A stretch of DNA of 10,682 nt from DASPXY01 sp038227745. Its GTDB lineage: Bacteria; Planctomycetota; Planctomycetia; Gemmatales; Gemmataceae. The notes under the pieces are model-generated. The model was not told the DNA's origin and did no database searches. It saw nothing but the letters and a program-made list of their open reading frames with translations. Positions within the stretch are counted from its first letter, which is position 1. Each line of letters starts with the position of its first letter. The position numbers were made by a program, and so were the translations under genes. Location: the NCBI GenBank assembly GCA_038227745.1, contig JBBRPS010000327.1, positions 1 to 10,682 of the forward strand. The letters run 5' to 3'. Of the stretch, positions 6,191 to 10,682 are shown piece after piece.

Positions 6191-6228
6191 GGGGCCGGCG
6201 CGCCGGAGTGCGCGTCCGGCCCCTTTTT
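6191..6228 (+). terminator. Intrinsic terminator after the 83-residue gene
   Basis: GGGGCCGG (6191-6198) pairs perfectly with CCGGCCCC (6216-6223). CGCG/CGCG (6199-6202, 6211-6214) continues the stem across a one-base bulge, and TTTTT follows at 6224-6228. This is a strong rho-independent terminator. It separates the sigma-54 unit from mgtE, which has its own promoter 38 bases further on. Confidence 0.85.
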
Positions 6229-6265
6229 GCGCGCGGCACCTTTCCCGGAGCGCTCCCCTTCCGGC

Positions 6266-6271
6266 TATAAT
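6266..6271 (+). promoter_or_regulatory. Predicted -10 of mgtE
   Basis: An exact TATAAT stands out in G+C-rich DNA, 47 bases before the mgtE start and just after a terminator. No good -35 is seen (TTTCCC at 19-base spacing is the closest). The predicted leader is only about 40 bases, too short for an M-box or similar Mg2+ riboswitch of the kind found before mgtE in Bacillus. Confidence 0.5.
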
Positions 6272-6318
6272 CCCCCTTGGCCCCCGGCAGACCCGACCCG
6301 GACGCGCAGGAGTGCCCG

Positions 6319-7716
6319 ATGTCGCACCCGCTTTTTGGACCCGAAATCCGCGAAATGCAGCTGGAGAACGACGGTCCGGGCATGAAGGTCTTCTGCGAGA
6401 CCCTGCACCCGGCCACCGCCGCCGAGGCCCTCGGCGAGGGCTTCGAGCCGGACGAAGTGTGGCGCGTTCTGCAGCACACCGATATCAAGACCCAGGCCAC
6501 TGTCTTCGAGTACTTCCCCCTCGACCTGCAGGTCAAGATGGTCGAGGGCATCGGCCGGCAGCACATGGCCAGACTGATCGAGCAGATGTCGCACGACGAC
6601 CGCGCGGACCTGCTGCGGCGGCTACGGCCGCGCGTCGCCGAGCAACTGCTGCGCCTGGTGGACGAGGCCGAGCGCCGCGACATCGCCAACCTGGTCCGCC
6701 ATGCCGAGAACACCGCCGGCGCCCTGATGACCTCGGACTACGCCTGGCTGCCGGCCAACATCACCGTCAGCGAGGCGCTCGACCGCCTGCGCCTGCAGGC
6801 CCCCGACAAGGAGACGATCTACTACATCTACGTCCTGGACGAGAAGCGCCACCTCCTGGGGATGGTGTCGCTGCGCAACCTGATCCTGGCCACGCGGCAG
6901 GCGCGGATCGGCGACATCATGCAGAAGGACATCGTCACCGTGAAGCTGAACGACGACCGCGAGCTGGTGGCGCAGCAGATGGCCCGCTACGATTTCCTCG
7001 CCATGCCGGTCGTCGATGACGAGGGCCGGCTGGTGGGCATCGTCACCCACGACGACGCCATCGACGTGGTCGTGCAGGAGGCCACGGAGGACGTGCAGCG
7101 CATGGGCGGCGTCACGCCGCTGACGGAGAACTACCTCGAAGGGAGTTTCGTCCAGGTGTGGCGGAAGCGGGCAATGTGGCTGGCGGCGCTGTTCGTCGCG
7201 GAAATGTTCACCTTCAACGCCATGGCCTACTTCGACGAGGCCATGAAGTCCGTCACCGTGCTGGCCCTGTTCATCCCGCTGTGCCTGTCCACGGGAGGGA
7301 ACTCCGGCTCCCAGGCGGCCACGCTCATCACCCGGGCGATGGCCCTGGGCCAGGTGACGGTACACGACTGGTTACGCGTCCTCCGCCATGAGCTGCTCAT
7401 GGGGCTCGCCCTTGGAGTGACCCTGGGGCTGATCGGCTTCGTCCGGGCCGGGCTGCTCACGCCCGAGCACGTCCTCGTCAACCCCGCGGGGGCGCCGCAG
7501 ACGAGCCTGTGGAAACTCATGCTGGTGATCAGCCAGTCCGTGGCGGTGATCTGTGTCTGGGGCACGTTGATCGGCTCGATGCTCCCCATCCTCTTCAAGC
7601 GCCTCGGCGTGGACCCCGGCATCGCCTCCAGCCCCTTCGTGGCCACTTTCGTGGACGTCACCGGGATTGTCATCTACTTCTCGGTGGCGCACGTCTATTT
7701 CAGCGGCCTCATGTAG
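6319..7716 (+). CDS. mgtE: Magnesium transporter MgtE
   Basis: MgtE is a dimeric inner-membrane Mg2+ channel gated by cytosolic Mg2+. The start ATG 6319 follows AGGAG at six-base spacing and gives 465 residues, normal for the family; an earlier in-frame GTG or ATG would add only low-quality sequence. In order: the acidic helical N domain (about 30-130, with repeats such as FEYFPLDLQVKMVEGI and MSHDDRADLLRRL), two CBS domains (about 138-197 and 200-258, the second with MPVVDDEGRLVGIVTHDD), a connecting helix, and a membrane domain from about 285 with five predicted helices. The family signatures PLCLSTGGNSGSQAATL (320-336) and SSPFVATFVDVTGIVIYF (437-454) are intact, with D446 matching the pore aspartate. 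It appears independent of the sigma-54 unit upstream and converges with the TatD gene, 25 bases away. Confidence 0.96.
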   Translation: MSHPLFGPEIREMQLENDGPGMKVFCETLHPATAAEALGEGFEPDEVWRVLQHTDIKTQATVFEYFPLDLQVKMVEGIGRQHMARLIEQMSHDDRADLLRRLRPRVAEQLLRLVDEAERRDIANLVRHAENTAGALMTSDYAWLPANITVSEALDRLRLQAPDKETIYYIYVLDEKRHLLGMVSLRNLILATRQARIGDIMQKDIVTVKLNDDRELVAQQMARYDFLAMPVVDDEGRLVGIVTHDDAIDVVVQEATEDVQRMGGVTPLTENYLEGSFVQVWRKRAMWLAALFVAEMFTFNAMAYFDEAMKSVTVLALFIPLCLSTGGNSGSQAATLITRAMALGQVTVHDWLRVLRHELLMGLALGVTLGLIGFVRAGLLTPEHVLVNPAGAPQTSLWKLMLVISQSVAVICVWGTLIGSMLPILFKRLGVDPGIASSPFVATFVDVTGIVIYFSVAHVYFSGLM

Positions 7717-7741
7717 CGGAGAGGGCGAGCCGCCGCGGCCC

Positions 7742-8527
7742 TTACCCGTCGAGCCCGAACAGCGCCCGCGCGTTCCGCGTCGTGTGCTCCGCCATCACCT
7801 CCGGCGCGACGCCGTGCAGCTGCCCCAGGCAGGCGGCCGTGTGGACCACGTTGGCCGGCTCGTTGCGCTTGCCGCGCAGCGGCACCGGCGCTAGATAAGG
7901 GCTGTCCGTCTCCACCAGCAGCCGATCCAGCGGGACGCCCCGCGCCACCTCGCGCAGGTTCTGCGCGTTCTTGTAGGTGAGCATCCCCGCGAACGACACG
8001 TACAGCCCCATCGCCAGGCAGCTGGCGGCGGTGGCGGCGTCGGCGGTACACGAGTGCATCACGCCGCGGACCGGCCCGTGGCGGTCGTAATCGGCCCGCA
8101 GCATGCGCACCACGTCGGCCTCGGCCTTGCGGCAGTGGATGACCACGGCGCGGTCGTGCTTGCGGGCCAGTTCCAGATGGCGGGCGAAGTAGTCTTCCTG
8201 CTGCGGGAAGGGCGTGTCGTCCCAGTGGCGGTCCAGGCCCGTCTCGCCGACGGCGACGACGCGCGCGGCGGTGACGAGGCGCACGACCTCGTCCCAGTCG
8301 CCCGAGGCGGCCTGCGCGACATGGTTGGGCTGAATGCCGACGGTGGCGAACAGCGGGGCGTGCAGCGCCGCCAGCTGGACGCAGGCGGCGCTGTCGGCGG
8401 CGGTGGTGGCGACGGTGACGATGTGGCGCACCCCCGCCGCCGCGGCGCGGTCGAGGACGGCGGGCAGGTCCGCACGGAGCTGCTCGTCGTCGAGGTGGGC
8501 GTGGGTGTCGATGAGTTCGGGCGCCAC
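7742..8527 (-). CDS. TatD-family metal-dependent hydrolase (DNase)
   Basis: This 261-residue TIM-barrel hydrolase is of usual family length. Metal ligands are visible in order: H9 and H11 in DTHAHLD, E95 in VGETGLD, H131 in VVIHCRKA, H158 in GVMHSC and D208 in ETDSPYLAP. The segment KRNEPANV (220-227) is also typical. Family members act as 3'-5' exonucleases or DNases and in some cases as D-tyrosyl-tRNA deacylases, so the exact substrate is open. The usual HCFSG around the fourth ligand is replaced by HSCTA here, while the ligand itself is kept. The start is GTG at 8527-8525 behind GAGG. It follows the 146-residue gene by 19 bases, which suggests co-transcription. Confidence 0.95.
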   Translation of the reverse strand: MAPELIDTHAHLDDEQLRADLPAVLDRAAAAGVRHIVTVATTAADSAACVQLAALHAPLFATVGIQPNHVAQAASGDWDEVVRLVTAARVVAVGETGLDRHWDDTPFPQQEDYFARHLELARKHDRAVVIHCRKAEADVVRMLRADYDRHGPVRGVMHSCTADAATAASCLAMGLYVSFAGMLTYKNAQNLREVARGVPLDRLLVETDSPYLAPVPLRGKRNEPANVVHTAACLGQLHGVAPEVMAEHTTRNARALFGLDG

Positions 8528-8546
8528 GGCGGGACCTCGGGGTCGC

Positions 8547-8987
8547 TCACGCGGGCGCGGCCGGCACGGCGGCCGCGAGCGCTTCCATCTCCTGGAGCGT
8601 GAGCGTTTTCGCTTCGAGGAGCTGCTGCACCAGGCCGCGCGCCTCGTCGTCCTGGAACCGGGCCAGGTCGCCCTCCAACTCGGCGAGGCCGCGCTTCTCG
8701 TGCGCGATCAGCAGCGGCAGTAGGCGGTCGAGGGCGAGGAAGTTGAACGAGGTGAAGCCCATCGGGTAGGCGCCGAGCCACGGCGGCCGCAGGCGGTGCC
8801 GGACGAGCAGGCGCGCCAGGGCGCCGGCGGCGTCGCGCTCGGCCGCCGCGAGCTGCCGCAGGCGGGCGGGCCGCTCGTCCTTGTCCGTGGTCGTCCAGGG
8901 GGAGGACTCGACGGCGTACTGCAACAGCGACCGGCCCTCGCGGCGGATGACGTCCTGGAGGCAGGCATACGTCTGTCCGTCAATCAC
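8547..8987 (-). CDS. Hypothetical helical protein, 146 residues
   Basis: The start is GTG 8987-8985 behind GGGAG at six-base spacing; the stop is TGA 8549-8547. There is no signal peptide or clear membrane segment. Helix-forming stretches are ARLRQLAAAERDAAGALARL (about 41-60), a conserved-looking aromatic turn PWLGAYPMGFTSFNFLALD (69-87), then LLPLLIAHEKRGLAELEGDL and ARGLVQQLLEAKTLTLQEME. The pattern suggests a helical bundle. Glutamates and the HE pair at 96-97 could fit a ferritin-like fold, but the complete diiron ligand set cannot be shown. It lies between the nuoN palindrome and the TatD gene and probably shares a transcript with the latter. I do not recognise the family; an accessory role to TatD is only a guess from proximity. 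Confidence 0.82.
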   Translation of the reverse strand: MIDGQTYACLQDVIRREGRSLLQYAVESSPWTTTDKDERPARLRQLAAAERDAAGALARLLVRHRLRPPWLGAYPMGFTSFNFLALDRLLPLLIAHEKRGLAELEGDLARFQDDEARGLVQQLLEAKTLTLQEMEALAAAVPAAPA

Positions 8988-9014
8988 CGCTTACTCCCTT
9001 CTTCACCTGAACCC

Positions 9015-9042
9015 AAGCCCACCCGTGGCCACGGGTGGGCTT
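9015..9042 (-). terminator. 28-base perfect palindrome after nuoN
   Basis: AAGCCCACCCGTGG is followed directly by its exact reverse complement, a 28-base palindrome beginning six bases beyond the nuoN stop. The transcript would form a very stable hairpin. On the minus strand it ends CTTGGG, with no U-run; on the plus strand only TTT follows. It is therefore a likely 3'-end stabiliser, pause or atypical terminator between the nuo operon and the 146-residue gene. A dispersed genomic repeat is also possible. Confidence 0.6.
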
Positions 9043-9048
9043 TCGCGC

Positions 9049-10671
9049 TCACCTCTGCCCGGCCTGCACCGCCACGGCGGGCTGCCGCGCGGGCACCAGG
9101 CCCTCGACGCCCTGCACACGGCTGGCGGTGTCGAGCGGCCCCCACAGGATGCCGATCGCGAAGATCCACACCGACAGGAAGACGGTGTAGGCCGCGGGCA
9201 TGTACGGCAACACCAGCGGCTCCGACGGCCGGCCCTCCACCTCCTCCAGCGGCTTCTCGAGCACCATCACCTTCAGCACTTTCAGATAATACAGGGCGCT
9301 GATGACCGTATTCACGCCGCCGACCACCAGCAGGGCGTACATCGTGTAGCTCAGGCCCCCCTCGCCCATCCTGGCGTACGCCTGCCCCGACTCCAGCAGC
9401 ACGCTGAAGATCTGGAACTTGGCGGCGAACCCGGCCAGCGGCGGGATGCCCAGCAGGCTCAGGAAGAAGATGCCGAGCGTCACCACCAGCAGCGGCGACC
9501 GGTTGATCAGCCCGCGGAACGAGCGCAGGTCCTCCGAGCCGGTGAGGTTGCGCAGGAACGCGACCGTCGCGAAGGCGCCGAGGTTCATGAACAGGTAGGC
9601 GATCAGGTAGAACAGCACCGCGCCGGCGCCGCTGTCGGTCAGCGTGGCCAGGCCCATCATCATGTAGCCGGCGTGGGCGATGGTCGAGTAGGCGAGCAGC
9701 CGCTTCAGGTTCGTCTGCGCGTAGGCGGCGAGGTTGCCGAACGTCGCCGTCACCGCCGCGAAGACCGCCAGCACCGGCACGAGGTAATGGGCGACGTCGA
9801 GCCAGTGCGGACTGCCGGGGGGGCCGGCGACGGCCAGGACGATGCGGCCGAGCAGGGCCAGCGCCGCGCCCTTCGACGCGACCGACAGGAACGCCGCCAC
9901 CTCCGCCGCCGCCCCCTCGAAGACATCGGGACACCAGAAGTGGAACGGCACCGCGGCCAGCTTGAAGCCGATGCCGATCAGCACGAACAGGGCAGCCAGC
10001 AGCAGCAGCGGGTCGTACGGCGACGCGAAGAAGCCGGCCGCCACGTCCGGCAGGTAGCCGGTGCCGAGCTTGCCCGCGATCAGGCTGATGCCGTACAGCA
10101 TGATGCCCGCGGCGCCGCCGCCGTAGACGACGTACTTCAGCGACGCCTCGCTGCTCGCCCGCCGGCCCTTGAGGAAACCCGCCAGCGCGTAGCTCGGCAG
10201 GCTGGCCATCTCGATGCCGATGAACACCATCATCAGGTGGTTCGCCGACGCCATCATCGACATGCCGACCGTGGCCCCGAGCAGGAGGACGTAGAAGTCG
10301 GCGGAGTCCTCGCGGTCGGGGATGCCGGTCAGCAGCGACAGCCAGATCACCAGGGCCACGAAGCCCAGGAGGAACATGCGGATGAAGATCAGGAAGTTGT
10401 CGTAGACGAGCAGGCCGCCGAAGGCGTGCATCGTCTTGACGCCCTCGGCGCGCGGGTCGTACTCGGCGCCCTGCCACTGCCGCCAGCTCACGAACAGCGC
10501 GTAGACGGTCAGCGCGAGCGCGATGCCGCCGAGGTGGCGCACGTCGAAGCGCTTGAACAAGCGGATGACCAGCAGCAGGATGATGGTGCCGCACAGCACC
10601 ACTTCCGGCAGGAAGGCCAGGATGTCGGCGCCGAGGCTCGCCTGCAGTTCGGAGAGGGCTTCGTTGGTCAT
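9049..10671 (-). CDS. nuoN: NADH-quinone oxidoreductase subunit N
   Basis: NuoN is one of the three antiporter-like membrane subunits of complex I and carries part of the proton path. The 540-residue product has about 14 hydrophobic segments and matches the family throughout. Residues corresponding to the proton-channel set of E. coli NuoN can be placed: E154 in GIEMASLPSYAL, K179 in SLKYVVYG, K237 and H244 in GFKLAAVPFHFW, K267 in VASKGAAL and K418 in AGFAAKFQIF. LLAYSTIAHAGYMMMG (325-340) is also typical. It is longer than E. coli NuoN (about 485 residues), mostly from the N-terminal part and an Ala/Val/Gln-rich tail from about 522. The ATG is 10671-10669, 11 bases from the window edge. nuoM would normally lie immediately upstream, outside the window. 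NuoN is usually last in the nuo operon, which agrees with the palindrome behind it. Confidence 0.97.
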   Translation of the reverse strand: MTNEALSELQASLGADILAFLPEVVLCGTIILLLVIRLFKRFDVRHLGGIALALTVYALFVSWRQWQGAEYDPRAEGVKTMHAFGGLLVYDNFLIFIRMFLLGFVALVIWLSLLTGIPDREDSADFYVLLLGATVGMSMMASANHLMMVFIGIEMASLPSYALAGFLKGRRASSEASLKYVVYGGGAAGIMLYGISLIAGKLGTGYLPDVAAGFFASPYDPLLLLAALFVLIGIGFKLAAVPFHFWCPDVFEGAAAEVAAFLSVASKGAALALLGRIVLAVAGPPGSPHWLDVAHYLVPVLAVFAAVTATFGNLAAYAQTNLKRLLAYSTIAHAGYMMMGLATLTDSGAGAVLFYLIAYLFMNLGAFATVAFLRNLTGSEDLRSFRGLINRSPLLVVTLGIFFLSLLGIPPLAGFAAKFQIFSVLLESGQAYARMGEGGLSYTMYALLVVGGVNTVISALYYLKVLKVMVLEKPLEEVEGRPSEPLVLPYMPAAYTVFLSVWIFAIGILWGPLDTASRVQGVEGLVPARQPAVAVQAGQR

Positions 10672-10682
10672 ACCGGGATCTC

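Noticed and set aside
5625..6713. Minus-strand open frame of about 360 codons across the sigma-54 gene and the start of mgtE
   Set aside because: It is Ser/Arg/Pro-rich without domain character and runs antisense to two well-supported genes and a terminator.
7717..7741. Possible bidirectional terminator between convergent mgtE and TatD genes
   Set aside because: Only a four-pair GGGC/GCCC stem is visible in the 25-base gap, with no T-run on either strand.
8984..10594. Alternative minus-strand frame of about 536 codons overlapping nuoN
   Set aside because: It is an Arg/Ala/Gly-rich frame-shifted reading of nuoN, whose own frame has all subunit N motifs.
1..10682. Mobile element, CRISPR array, defence island, tRNA or rRNA
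   Set aside because: No transposase or integrase, no regularly spaced direct repeats, no tRNA or rRNA-like segments and no target-site duplications were seen. The gene content is regulatory, transport and respiratory.

Overview
This is a G+C-rich, gene-dense bacterial window that looks chromosomal. It most resembles a planctomycete, possibly of the Gemmata group. The reasons are a secreted PQQ-type beta-propeller protein with a long helical N-terminus, small orphan proteins that I do not recognise outside that group, and the high G+C. The assignment is inference, since no rRNA or other decisive marker is present.

Layout: a forward gene ends at base 37. From 137 to 5568 the minus strand carries a tightly packed run, read right to left. 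It holds a membrane histidine kinase, a sigma-54-activating response regulator, an exported PQQ-like beta-propeller protein and two very small genes of 48 and 64 codons. Successive genes overlap by 1, 4, 10 and 22 bases, which points to one translationally coupled transcript.

The divergent spacer 5569-5894 is the most informative part. On the minus strand an exact TATAAT serves the kinase operon. On the plus strand there is a full-consensus sigma-54 site (TGGCAC, five bases, TTGCT) at 5771-5786, facing an 83-codon gene at 5895. About 130 bases upstream of the expected start site is a perfect palindrome of 6-5-6 geometry, the layout of NtrC-class enhancer sites. The simplest reading is that the kinase phosphorylates the regulator, and the regulator binds upstream and drives the 83-residue protein from the sigma-54 promoter. 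That gene is followed by a GCGA-loop hairpin and a strong intrinsic terminator, so it appears to be an isolated single-gene regulon.

Downstream, mgtE (a Mg2+ transporter/channel) has its own exact TATAAT. It converges on a minus-strand pair: a TatD-family metal-dependent nuclease, preceded by a 146-residue helical protein of unknown function. A 28-base perfect palindrome separates that pair from nuoN, the complex I subunit N gene, whose start lies 11 bases from the right edge. NuoN is probably the last gene of a nuo operon that continues outside the window.

The large open frames opposite the kinase, regulator, propeller and nuoN genes are codon-bias shadows and are not annotated.
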